Shown here piece after piece: positions 23,044-33,680 of a stretch of 64,000 bases of DNA. The stretch is from Datura wrightii (lineage: Eukaryota > Streptophyta > Magnoliopsida > Solanales > Solanaceae). Position 1 is the first letter of the stretch. Every line of letters begins with the position of its first letter. Location: the NCBI GenBank assembly GCA_035772735.1, contig JASDFA010000010.1:89675001-89739000 (forward strand), written 5' to 3'. A program made the translations under genes and the position numbers. Below the pieces are notes generated by a model. That model was not told the origin of the DNA, made no database searches, and was given only the letters and a program-made list of their open reading frames with translations.

Positions 23044-23091
23044 CAACGTGTCACGGAGCCAACGCGGAGGCTCCACCTCCGTGACACGTTG
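23044..23091. promoter_or_regulatory. 15-18-15 hairpin cassette in solo LTR A1
   Basis: Arm CAACGTGTCACGGAG, spacer of 18 bases, then the exact reverse complement CTCCGTGACACGTTG. It has the same arms and spacing as the cassettes in element C, although the rest of the two LTRs does not align. Confidence 0.88.
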
Positions 23092-24845
23092 CCATCGCGG
23101 AGGGGCTCTGCCTTGGCTCCTTCCGCGATGGTTTGACAGGTTTCTCATCCGATCCTTTTCCCGGGCCTTTCTTTAGCACGTATGGCCTTCAAATATGCTT
23201 AACCAACGTGCGAATAGGTCATCTAGGTGTCAGGAATCCTACAGGGTATAACAAAAATAAACGTAAGGCTCAAGGTTTTCAAAACATTAATAACTTGTCG
23301 TAATCATAAACATGAGAGAAAAGTATATAATAGAAATGACTTGAGCAAAAGAACATATTCATACATGCATAAACCATGAGGAACAGCGGGAGATTCTTAT
23401 AACCGACATACCCCATATGAGCACACATGAAGCCCGACCTGTAAACCTAGTCGGAAGGACGTTCGTACGTTGCCAAGGTAGAACCATGAAAGGCGTGATA
23501 TCACTCATGAAGGGCCATTAGGGCAAAAGGGGACAATCTCAAGGGAGGTCCCAAACATGACCTACAATGGAACGTAGTTCTGAGATTTGGGGCATAATTT
23601 GAGCCCCGAACCTACTCGGTGTTAAATACTACTTCCAAAACATGAAACGTGCTCATAAAGTAATATACATGACATACATGGGCTAGTTAAATTATGATAA
23701 TTATAAACATGCTTGAAGGTTCGTGAACTAGCCATGAAATCAGGCCCGTGAGTCAGCCAAAGTCATAAATCATGAGTCATGTTTGACATGTGGGCTTTGC
23801 CCGATATTTAAACATACTTGAAATAATCAATTTGATGGAAATCATGGTCATAAAACCATAGGTAATTGAAAACATGCTTCTAAATAAAAATTCACATCAT
23901 ACTTATAAAATCATCATAATCATGAACTCCCATGGATTTCTCATAATTGGGCACCTTAAGTTTAAAACACTAGTATACAAAATAATGATATAGAACAATA
24001 TAAAATCAGACTATTATTCGAAATCCATCAATTTAGACATACTAGTAACATACCCATATCGATTACTTGAGGATTCATGCATTGAGTTAAAACCCCATAA
24101 GAATTGAATTGTAGAATTCATAGATTAGGGAGAATTGGGCATGGGTGTGGATTAAACCACCCATTCAAACCCTACATACCTGATTTGGAGTTAAATCTCT
24201 ACACTCCCTTGATTTCCCAAGGGAAAATTGAGGAAGCAAGCCTTGAAATCACCTTGGTCACTCCTCTATCACCCTTCTACTCCTTTGCATGCATGAATGA
24301 ACACTTAGGCTAGTCTTTCCCCTCTTAAACCCACCTTTATTATGTTAAAAAGATGTAGTTTAGGACCCTAGTAATTACGAATTATGGAAAAGCCCTTACT
24401 TAAATTGCAGTATTTTGCTGACCGCCAATCCCCACGAGGGGCTGGACGACTTGTCACCAGGGCCCACAACTCGTGGCCATGAGCTGTTGAGTCCACTGCC
24501 TAAAATCACCATGGGACCCCACAGAGGACACCTCAAATCGTGGTGAGTGACCACGACTCGTGGTCACTATCCGTGGCTCACACTACCCATTTATCCTTGC
24601 AACATCTCTAGTCCAGACCACGGGTGACTCCACGAGTCGTGTGGACAGATCACGACTCTTGCTCATACCTGTGGTGACCCTTAAACACTCCATTCATTTC
24701 CCCTTGACCAAGAGTCACCTCACAGCTCGTGGTTCCTCCTCACGGGTCGCCTAACGGCTCGTTTGATGACCTAGTGCAGAATTTTAATTTTTCTCCATTT
24801 CAACTATTGGGTCTGATCCATGAGTTTTGGGGGTATAACAGATTC

Positions 24846-27527
24846 CTACTTGGCCACAAGCATTAGGTAAGCACTTTTTCCTTCTAAACTCTCGGGAAAT
24901 TGTAGGTCTTCAACCGAGTTATACGGAGTTGAATTATAGTTGTTATTGTTAACAAAAGTTATCGCTTTTTATCAAATTTAGTATTGAAATTAGTCCTATC
25001 CTCTCAACATAACGGTTACAGTTGGAGAGAAGCGTCGATTGCAAGCTGAACCTCGCCAGTTAATAGGGAATCGAAAATCCAGGTATGTAAGGCTTATCCA
25101 TCGGCAAGTTATTCTCATCATATAGTGATATGACTTATGTTCTTGAATGGAAATAATGGTCCCATATGTTGCAAGTAATTTCTATTAGTAGATTATGGTT
25201 AGATATGTTGTGGTCGGTTGTTGTTTGCAGACTATGAATATATATGTTGTGGTTAGCTACTAGAAAATGTATATAGATTATACCGCAGTGTCCCTTGTCA
25301 GGAAAGAACATGTTAAGTGTGATACGCGCTAGAAGCGTCATAGAAACTCTTCTATTCTCCAATTCATTATATTAGTAGAATTGTATGTTTTATTGTCAGG
25401 GCTAGACCTTAGAAGCTTGTGGATAGATATTAAGCCTGAGTTAGTAAGTCGAATAGCATAGTTGCAGCTAGGCGATATAGATACCAGCCGGGCACTTGTT
25501 TTGTCAGCAAAGCACGCCCAGAGACCATTGGCGTACCCTCACACACCAAGGCCAGAAATTTAGATAGGATGACCATACTTTAGAGTCAGCAACACTAGGG
25601 TTGTCGAGTGAATTGAGTGGCAGTCTGCCATCTAGTTAGCTACTACCAGTGATTGTCAGTTCCAGTTGACTTAGTATTTTTGATACAGGCCGCCCAGGAA
25701 GCCAACCCAATCATTCAGGTAAATAGACCCGTGGGTACCCTTAGGAAGGGGACCTTATTAGTAGTTAGAGGCAGGGCCAATGCTCCAACCTGTTCCTATA
25801 AGATATTCAGGTACAGATTGTCGTGAGTGGCTAAGTCCATATGAACTTATCTATAAGGTTAGGAATCGCTCAGGAAAGTCATATAAGATCTAAACAGACC
25901 AAGTTAAAGTCTAAGGGACTAGAACCATGTTAGCATAGTATTACCCTTAGGCTAGGAATGTCAGTAAGCTGCCTGTGGAGGACTAGGGGCCGACTACTCA
26001 AAAGCATGTTCGGTCAACAGCAGCCCTATAGCCCTTCTAAGTAAAGGAATTAAGTAATTGGTTGTCTGCAACCTTACAATTGCTTATGAGTTATAGTTGT
26101 CCGGACAGGACATTCAGAGTATTGTTAGGCCACCCCAGACCTCGCCCTATCCCATCTAGACCATTAAAGATTATGATCACTACTAGGATCCTCTGATTAG
26201 ATACAAGTGCACGGGTTATGCCTGCTAGAAACCATATAGATTATTCTAGGGGCGAGCAGCAGTCGCGTTAGGCCCCGAAGACCAGATACGCTTTTTGAGT
26301 GGCTAGATTGAGACCTCAATTTAGCACCTCGGGTGGGGATGCCCTCACTTAGGAGCCTTCCGTGGTCACCCCAGGGTTACTAGCTGTGTCATTGCCCCCA
26401 GGGGCTAGATGACATTTCTCTAAGGAGCGATATGCCGTTCCATGGGATGATGATGAGGACCAAGGACCTCATACAGTCCATTCCATGGCTGGACTACCAT
26501 TTTTATATCTTATCGACATCACACCCCCGTTGAGCCTAGTTCCCAGGGTGTTATTATCGGGAGTCCACCAGACTCAGACACAGTTACAAATCAGGAATCG
26601 AGTGGACTTAGTTGCAGACCCAGGGGACTGGTAGATTGGCTATAGCACCAGTAGAGTCATAGAAACCTAGTTAGGGGTATATAGATTGAAGTGTGCTCGC
26701 CAGGGCTTATAGGGGCTCAAACGGGTTATTTTGTGTTGATTGTACCTTTCAGGCTTATGGGGGCTAGGTTAGGTTCTTGTTTGCATACTTGTCTGCTAGC
26801 TATAGCTTACGAATATATGATTGTATCGTCTTTGCTCATATACATATAGTGTTTTACTAGATGCAGGTCATGAATAAGCAAATTTCCAGGTTAATTTATG
26901 CCCCTTCCTTCTACTTACTTTCAGTCTTTAGTAGTTTTCATTTAGCTTATTTACTACCTTACATATTCGGTACATATTATACTGACGCCCAACCATAGGG
27001 CGCTGCATTACTTGCGTGCAAGTTTAGATAGACAGAGTTCGGGATCTTCAGTAGCAGTTACTCAAAGTCAGTACATTGGCCAGCTCCTTTTATTTGGGGT
27101 TGCCGAGTTGTAGAATACTACCATCTTTTATTTGTATAGTATTTGGGTAGGACGGGGCCCTATCCTGACTACTATTTGTATTTATATAGCCTTGCGGACT
27201 ACAGTTGTCAGTTAGTTGGTTATTGTTGGCCGTGTGGAGCCTAGTATAGCTGCTTACTTTTCTTTCCATTATAACTAGACAACATGGTGGTCTTTTCAGC
27301 CCGCATAGGATCCCTGTTGATGTATGTTGGCTGGGTTAACTATTTTCTTTTACAGGTGTTGCATGGTCTTGTCGGCCTGAAGCTGTGTTTACAGCCGAGA
27401 TATAGCAGTTTGTTTTCTTAAATTTAAGTCAGTGATAGGCACTAGAGGTGCCTGTTCCCAGTCAGGTCAGTCCATATACCAGTATGGCACAAGGTACCAG
27501 TCATGCCTCCCAAGGTGGGGCAAGACA
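24846..27527 (+). repeat. 3' LTR of element A+, second part
   Basis: It continues 3002-3507 after the B1 insertion. Its end (27356-27527) matches 1-175. Near 26985 it contains GACGCCC...GGGCGC, the counterpart of 21290-21312 in A1. No coding potential. Confidence 0.87.
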
Positions 27528-27782
27528 GACCCAAGAAACTCCAGAGGGTTCATCCTCAGAAAATGTTTGACTCTTGCCACCGTTGCATTCCTGTTTTGAG
27601 GGACACGCGCTACCGCCTATTGATTGACCTGAGCGGTCAAAGCCTGAGCTAATATCTGAATGGATGCCCTGAACTCAGTGTGGGCAACCTGCTCAGGTAC
27701 ATGCTCCTTATGGGCTGGTGGGGCTTGTTAGTGCCCATCTCCATTACGGTTTCTTCTTTCGCTAACTCGGCGAGGAGGGATG
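27528..27782 (-). pseudogene. Gag N-terminus of element B2
   Basis: The first 85 codons of gag, with the ATG changed to ATC at 27782. RVSERRNRNGDGH, HTEFRASIQILAQALTAQV and HFLRMNPLEFLGS are readable with two stops. It is cut at 27528 by the insertion of A+. Confidence 0.8.
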
Positions 27783-27973
27783 ATTCTGCAAATGCATATA
27801 ACACGAGTTAGAAGGATAGAGAGATATTTCATCGCATGAAATAAATCATGAAAGAAGGGAATATTTTCTAAATGTCTCGTAGCCTCTTCATCATAAGTAT
27901 GGCGCGCTTCACACCTATGAAAAAGACTCTACTTAACACGAATTTCACACCCTAGGATACTTCAAAACCTAAT

Positions 27974-27985
27974 GCTCTGATACCA
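27974..27985 (-). other. Primer binding site, tRNA-iMet, element B2
   Basis: TGGTATCAGAGC on the minus strand, four bases inside the LTR. Confidence 0.8.
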
Positions 27986-27989
27986 AGTT

Positions 27990-30213
27990 TTACACGACCC
28001 GAACATAGGCCCGGATCAAGACACAGGAAAAAAAACACCGAGAGGCTCCAAGTCGACCCATGGCATGAACATGAAATCTAACTCAATCATAATAAAGCGG
28101 AAGATCAACATAATTAATATAGAAGAAGTCTAATAATCACATAAAATCGAAATACATACTCAAGACCGAATCTGATTACATGCTATGTCTGAAAAGCCTC
28201 TACTACTGACGAGTTGATGGGACAAGACCCCAACTAACTCACTATAGTCTGAAACTGAAAGTACTAGATACAACTGAAAAGAAGGGCCCTCGAAAGGTAA
28301 GGACTCACCAACTCTGGTTGATAATTGCTAAGGCTGCAGGTTTGGCTAATGGCGGGTCCCAACCTGTATCATAAAACGATACAACATAGTGTATGCGGTC
28401 AGTACATGAAATGTACCGAGTATGTAAGGTAAGTAAAACTGCTAAGTAAGTAAAATTATAAACCATGCATATCATAAAACATAATCAAGATAAGATTATG
28501 AGAGTAGGACTTGCATGCTATTTTCTAAAATCATGATCTAAACATAATTGAACATCATAACTGAATCGAATGACCCAAAGCTAAAAAGTGATAATCATAC
28601 GTAAAATTAAACATTGGGTCAAACCTTCTGAAAATATAATACCATAACTGATGAACATGCATAACTAAAATCATGAGGAACAATAGAGACTCATCATATA
28701 ACTGACATTACCATGATAGAGCTTACGTGGTCCCGACTATCACACTCAAGTGGACAGAGCCATCGAAAGTCTTGCTAGGGATAAGGACGCTACGATGATA
28801 TCGATATCAAGATGAAGGCTCCTTGAGGACAGGGGAAGCTCACAAAGGAGGTCCCAAATGATTTGAACATACCTACATTGGCACGTAGTTCTGAGGCATA
28901 GGGTTGACCTACCCTTAGCCTACTCGGTGTTAGACGCTACTCCCAAAAATATGCATATGCTCTCCATCATTTTTCAACGAAGTTGAACTATCATCTAATG
29001 ACGAAGCTGACTCATAACATACATGCATAAACCTGAAATCATAACATGAGGAGCCTTGGCTCAAACCATACCACAAGTTGAACATAGTGGGAGTCTAGAC
29101 TCCAAAATCCATATGGTAAGCTAATACATAAAGTTTAGAAAAATTATGAAACATACTTTATCATATGGGCTTGCTCAATACTTAAACATGCTTGACATAG
29201 ACTTGATCATTTGAAAATATAAACATAGACATGGGTAATTCAAAATCATACTTTCTTCATAAAAGTCGCATCATGCTTGAATACATATTTCATAGATCTC
29301 AACTTTCATGAACTTTCATGGATGGGAATCATAATTTATAAAACTTGAAAACATAATTTATAATTTAAAATATTGTAAAATATTCCAATTAATCATAATT
29401 CAATGTTAGAGACATTCTTAGATCATACCCATGATTGAAACTTAGAGAATTCACATGTTGGGGTAAAAACCTTATAGATTCATCAATTAGAATTTTCATG
29501 AATTGAGAGGGGATTGGGCATGGGTCTGGACAATTACACCCATTCATAACTCTATATACCTATACAAATTGGATTTCACAACTTCCTTGATTTTCTAATG
29601 AGAATTTGGGGAAGAACTTGAGGAATTTAGGCTTAATCACCCTTAGGAACTTCTAGACTTGCATGCATGGAAGTGAATAAGCCTAGAATGAACTTACCCC
29701 TCTTAAAACACTCTATTATGAGCTTTAAATGATTTAGTTTAGGCCTTAGAAAGTTATAAATTATGAAAAAGCCCTTAATAAATTCGTAGGAAAAAACACA
29801 CTGCCAGTCCCCACGAGGGACTGGACGAATCGTCGTTAGTGACCATGACTCGTGGTCACCCCCCGTTGCCTGCACTAGAATTCCATGTTCACTGGTCACC
29901 ATGACCCGTGGTATTCCCGGCGTCTCATGGTGATAACCCATTAGGGACACTGCCGAAATCATCCATCCTTCAACCAACTCTTTGCATGGACCACTCAATG
30001 AATTGTGGTGCTGACTATGACTCGTGGTCACACTTGTGGTCAACTCAAAACTCAAATTTCCTACCCAGTCCAAGATCCTCCCTATGAGTTACTCAACGAC
30101 TCGTGGTGCACCCCACGGGTCACTAAATGATTCATCCCGTGACCTGGTGCAGAAAATTCTGTTTTCTCCTTTTCAACTTCCGAGGCTGATCTTAGAGTTT
30201 TCGGGATATTATA
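27990..30213 (-). repeat. 5' LTR of element B2 (2224 bp)
   Basis: It starts with a worn TTACACGACCC (for TGTCACGACCC) and ends GGGATATTATA (for GGGGTATAACA). The U3 part at 29820-30130 holds several CACGACTCGTGG-type words. Confidence 0.87.
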
Positions 30214-32621
30214 GGTTGTGTGAACTTGTTGGTTCCCTTTTATGTGCTATGAATGTGATGGTGAATCGGTGATGTAAATTAATTAGCTTAGAACGAATTT
30301 GAGGTAAAGAAAGAACAAGTAATTATAAGAATTCATTGTTACCAAGGTTGAGTGATTCAGACACGATTTTATCTAATTACTCTTATGTGTTGATAAATTA
30401 ACGTAGAGAAAATTTAGAGTGACTAATGGGGCGAAGTTTGACCCAAATAGATTGCCTTAAAATGGAAAGTCATAGAATTAGAGTGATAAATAAGGTTGAA
30501 AGAGTGTGAATAAATGATGGGTCCCTGGATAATAAGAGGGCTGACAAATTTAGCCTGAGGAATTGTGAATAATATCTTTATGATGGCTTGGTTGTGAATT
30601 TTAATTGAAGCGGGATTACGTGTTTAATAATTGATAACTAATAATTAATGAGTAATGGTATAGGAAGAATCACTTCTTAAACTAGATAACTGGTTAATAT
30701 GGTGAATTGTGGGTATAGCTAATGAATTTTTGTGCCTTGATCGTATAGAATAATGTTGACAACTTATATGACTCAAGATGAGGTTTGAGAAGCTCAATGC
30801 ATAAATTATCATGGTGAGAGTTAGGGGTAATTGAGATAAACAGTGCGTGCTTGTGTGGTGTATATGTATTGACCTAATGAAATACTTGATGAACTATGTT
30901 GATGATTGTTGATTTATATACCTTGTTGAGTGGTCCCTGAGTAGACAGAGTGTAATTGCATGATAAGTATGCTACTGTTGTTGATTCAATACTTCTTTTT
31001 AAATGGCCACATGAGTTGACGAAGTATAATGTATGAAATGTTATGTTGAGGATCCATGGTTGATGAATGGGTTTGCAGAGTGGTCATACGAGTCGACTAG
31101 TTGATAACATATTGCATATATTGATGAATGAGGGATAATAGATTCTTATCATGTGGTGAATGTGAATGAGATTGTTGGTATCTCTTACCCTAAGAATGAG
31201 AGGCTCGTGGCCGAGGTGAGCATCCGTATGAGCAGAATTATATGTGTATGAGTACTTGGATATGAGTGGCTTATGCCCGAGGTAAGTATCCGGGCAAGCA
31301 GTATGAATGAGTACACAGACAGATATAACTAAATGTTCATACAGCTGGGTGTACAAATATGAGTACACAGACAGGTATGATGAGAGGTTCATATGGTTGA
31401 GTGTACAGTATATGCATTTTTAGAGTCCCCTACAGGTCATGACTAGAATAATAAAAATAAGACCCTCTGAAATATGTGTACAGTAATGTGATGGAGACGT
31501 GTTCTCAACACATCACTGATGATATAATTGTGACAGAGAGCAGTACAGGTATGTTCGATATCTATACGACGTGTGATAGGTTCAGTGGCGGGATGACTCC
31601 GATATGTGTATAGACAACAAATGAGATGAAATTAATGATGACATATCTAATAATCATGTGTTCAGTGTGCATTTGATCTGTGCATAATTATGTCTTACTT
31701 TTATGGTAAGCCTTGGTGTTTTGGTGAATTTATTTATGAATAAGTTACTATTTGTATTTAAATTATTGGGTAAATGTGATTTAGATGTTGTTGCTGGGTT
31801 AATCCTACTGTGAGAATGTTCTGTAAAAAATAAATAATTGTGATCAGATGAAAGGTGGTGAAGTGCATATCTACTTGAGTGTAAATTGCTACTGTTCTGT
31901 ATGATGTTAGATCTTGTGTAATTGATGAGGTGGTGAAAGAAGTAAGGTTGCCAGTGAAGTCGAGTTACTGCTAGAGCAATACCGCTGCAGCCATAGAGTT
32001 TCTGCTGCGATGAGACCGTAGCAGCAGTCAAGTTACCGCTGTAGCGAAACCTAAACAGTGTGCAGGCCAGCCTTTGTGGCTAAGCTAGAAAGAGAAATAC
32101 AGATACATGATTAAATAACTGTCGTGAATAAATAGTGAAAAATTATCTGGATATTTTATTGAGTGGTTGTTTAAACTGAATTATTGATTGCATATTAATT
32201 TTATGTTGTTGCATAAACTAATTGTAGTCGACCGATGATGCCTACCAGTACGTATGGTGTACTGATACTACTTTTGCTATACTTTTTTGGAGTGTAGGTT
32301 GTGGCAGGTGAATTGCAGTTTCATGATTGACGAGGCGATACTCAGCATCAGCTTTTGCATTTCCTTCGCAGACAAAGTTGTGTCTTTGTACTTGTTAGTA
32401 TTATAAATAGAGCTCTTGCACCAGTTTAGACTAGATTCTTGGGTAAGTCAAGGTTTTGGGAAGCATTATCTTTTTATTTTAATAGTATTTCAAGAATAAT
32501 GTTAGTTGGTGTAAGTTTACGAGATCCGTAGTTATTATTTCATTTGATTTGAAAGAGGGTTCTCCGATCGAGTTTGAGTCGATGTAGGTGCCCACACGAC
32601 TTGCCCAATTGGGTCGTGACA
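30214..32621 (+). repeat. Decayed LTR D, 3' part
   Basis: It ends GGGTCGTGACA at 32621, the usual terminus of solanaceous gypsy LTRs. Before that it has the run TACCAGTACGTATGGTGTAC followed by TGATACTAC (32245-32275), typical of the R/U5 part. No primer site follows, so this is a 3' LTR or solo LTR. Its start is cut off by B2 at 30213. There is no coding frame. Short self-similar segments (near 31255-31400, a GAGTACACAGACAG motif twice) are present. Confidence 0.65.
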
Positions 32622-32999
32622 TATGCTCTATAGTTTATGAGGGAACAACTCAAGATATTACTACTTCAGATATAACGTCTTTATTATTTGCACAAATCAA
32701 ATGGAATAAAATGAAAAAGTTTTAACCATCTTTAAAATTGTAAGTATTAAATTCAAATTTTAAAAATTTATCTTCTAATTAACTTATTATATAATTTTAA
32801 TACAAAAATTTATTTTTTAATGCAGATTCAAATGTAGATGAGAGATTGTTAAGTTTAAAATTCAAGTATGATCTATATTTTTACAAATAAAATGATTGAT
32901 TTTAAAATATATTTTATCAATTCAAATTCAAATATTTTTATATTTGAATTAAAATCAAAATTTTATTTTTCAAAACAAATTTAAAATATTTTTAGTATT
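32622..32999. other. AT-rich DNA, no feature recognised
   Basis: It begins directly after the end of LTR D. Strings of TTTAAAATT and ATTCAAAT words, no frame and no repeat family recognised. Confidence 0.6.
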
Positions 33000-33030
33000 C
33001 AATATTTTATCTTTTAACTTAAATTCAAAT
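33000..33030 (+). repeat. Left imperfect direct repeat flanking the psbB insertion
   Basis: CAATATTTTATCTTTTAACT and the following bases match 33468-33497 with few differences. The two copies bracket the plastid fragment. Confidence 0.6.
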
Positions 33031-33055
33031 ATTTTATAGTTAATAAAAGAATCAC

Positions 33056-33456
33056 AGTAGCAGGATCACTATAACTGACGCAGTTGAGTTCACCGCCGTA
33101 GAACTCAACAGTTACACCTACTTGTTCAACACTATACTTCGATTCTTCCTTTCTAAAAGGAAAATCAGCTCTAACAATTCCATCGCCATCTACCAAAACG
33201 ACCGGAAATGTTTCAAAAAAAGTAGGCATACGACGTACAAAAAGTTCACGCCCTTCTTTATCTCTAAAGATAGGGTGTCCTAACCATCCAACCGCTATTT
33301 CATCCCCGTTATCCATTGAACCTGCTCTTAACAATCCTCCTTTTGCCAGATTATTGCCCATGTAATCATAAAAAGCTAATTTTTCAGAAATTTTAGACCA
33401 GGCTTCTGATAAACTTTGATTTTCTGCTAGCCCAGCACTAACTCATATAGCTTCTA
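33056..33456 (-). pseudogene. psbB: Plastid DNA insertion (NUPT): psbB fragment, CP47 of photosystem II
   Basis: The minus strand codes for a piece of the large lumenal loop of CP47, the inner antenna protein of photosystem II. GLAENQSLSEAWSKI, KLAFYDYMG, AVGWLGHPIFRDKEGRELF, RRMPTFFETFPVVLVDGDG and QVGVTVEFYGGEL are nearly identical to the plastid protein. Similarity ends within DPATV near 33056, and on the other side just before SAGLAEN near 33450. About 130 of some 508 codons are present, with no start, no rest of the gene and no plastid neighbours. An open frame of 115 codons remains but it is a nuclear fossil. Substitutions (for example GDE for GDG, ADF for ADV, NCV for NGV) show it is not recent. 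Confidence 0.95.
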
Positions 33457-33467
33457 AAAGAAACTCT

Positions 33468-33497
33468 CAATATTTATCTTTTAATTTAAGTTCAAAT
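33468..33497 (+). repeat. Right imperfect direct repeat flanking the psbB insertion
   Basis: CAATATTTATCTTTTAATTT and the following bases, the partner of 33000-33030. Confidence 0.6.
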
Positions 33498-33680
33498 AAG
33501 TTAATTTAACTAATGTTTTCTAATTTAAATAATTATAAATAATATAAATAACTTGATAAATTCCAACAACAAATAAAAAGTCCTCCTACCGTGCCTAAAA
33601 TAATGGCGGCACATTTTTAGGACTCCTTCATGCATACATGGAGCGACCGCATATATATTTCTTTAAACGAATATAGATAA

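Larger units (their letters stand above)
20668..23253 (-). mobile_element. Solo LTR A1 of family A (2586 bp)
   Basis: It begins TGTCACACCCC and ends GGGTATAACA (TG...CA) and is flanked by AAAAT at 20663-20667 and 23254-23258. The uninterrupted sequence survives at 4035-4050 in the other B1 LTR. No internal region is present, so it is a solo LTR left by recombination between two LTRs. Read on the minus strand it matches the termini of A+. Confidence 0.93.
3508..24840 (-). mobile_element. Full-length Ty3/gypsy chromovirus-like element B1 with two nested insertions
   Basis: Seen: TSD GATTC at 3503-3507 and 24841-24845, two LTRs (2123 bp at 3508-5630; about 2108 bp at 20142-24840 after removing solo LTR A1), a tRNA-iMet primer site, a polypurine tract, and gag, protease, RT, RNase H and integrase on the minus strand. 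After removing element C the internal region is about 5.3 kb. This is close to the 5.06 kb of relative B5, and the excess is mostly a 235-bp insertion at 18440. The chromodomain-like end and long LTRs fit the Tekay/Del lineage (established family traits). Stops and frameshifts in every domain show that it is dead. Confidence 0.92.
20142..24840 (-). repeat. 5' LTR of element B1, interrupted by solo LTR A1
   Basis: It aligns with 3508-5630 once 20668-23253 and one TSD copy are removed, giving about 2108 bp. It ends GGGGTATAACA at 24840, next to TSD GATTC. Confidence 0.92.
1..27527 (+). mobile_element. Ty3/gypsy element A+ (decayed, interrupted by B1)
   Basis: Seen: the end of an LTR (to 175) is followed by a tRNA-Met-like primer site. 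Decayed integrase sequence lies at 1530-2724, then a purine tract and the start of a second LTR at 3002. That LTR stops at 3507 and resumes at 24841, flanking element B1, whose TSD GATTC is present on both sides. The LTR ends at 27527, where gag sequence of another element (B2) begins, so A+ was itself inserted into B2. Its left end and left TSD lie outside the window; the right TSD would be GACCC at 27528-27532. The internal region is only about 2.8 kb and gag, protease and RT are not recognisable, so it has suffered large deletions. Its LTR ends match solo LTRs A1 and A2. Confidence 0.85.
27528..30213 (-). mobile_element. Ty3/gypsy element B2, right (5') end only
   Basis: Gag start, primer site and a complete 5' LTR on the minus strand. 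The rest lies beyond A+ and to the left of the window. The LTR end at 30213 abuts LTR D, so B2 inserted into D; the right TSD would be GGTTG at 30214-30218. Confidence 0.85.

Noticed and set aside
29633..30073. Minus-strand frame of 146 codons
   Set aside because: It lies in the U3 part of the B2 LTR and is not open in the other family B LTRs; it results from the CACGACTCGTGG words lacking stops.
30214..32621. Host intergenic or gene sequence between B2 and the AT-rich block
   Set aside because: The terminus GGGTCGTGACA and the R/U5-like motif at 32245-32275 point to an old LTR; no gene frame was seen.
33014..33361. 115-codon frame as a functional gene or as plastid contamination
   Set aside because: It is an incomplete psbB segment without start or plastid neighbours, with substitutions, and embedded in nuclear AT-rich DNA; best explained as a NUPT.
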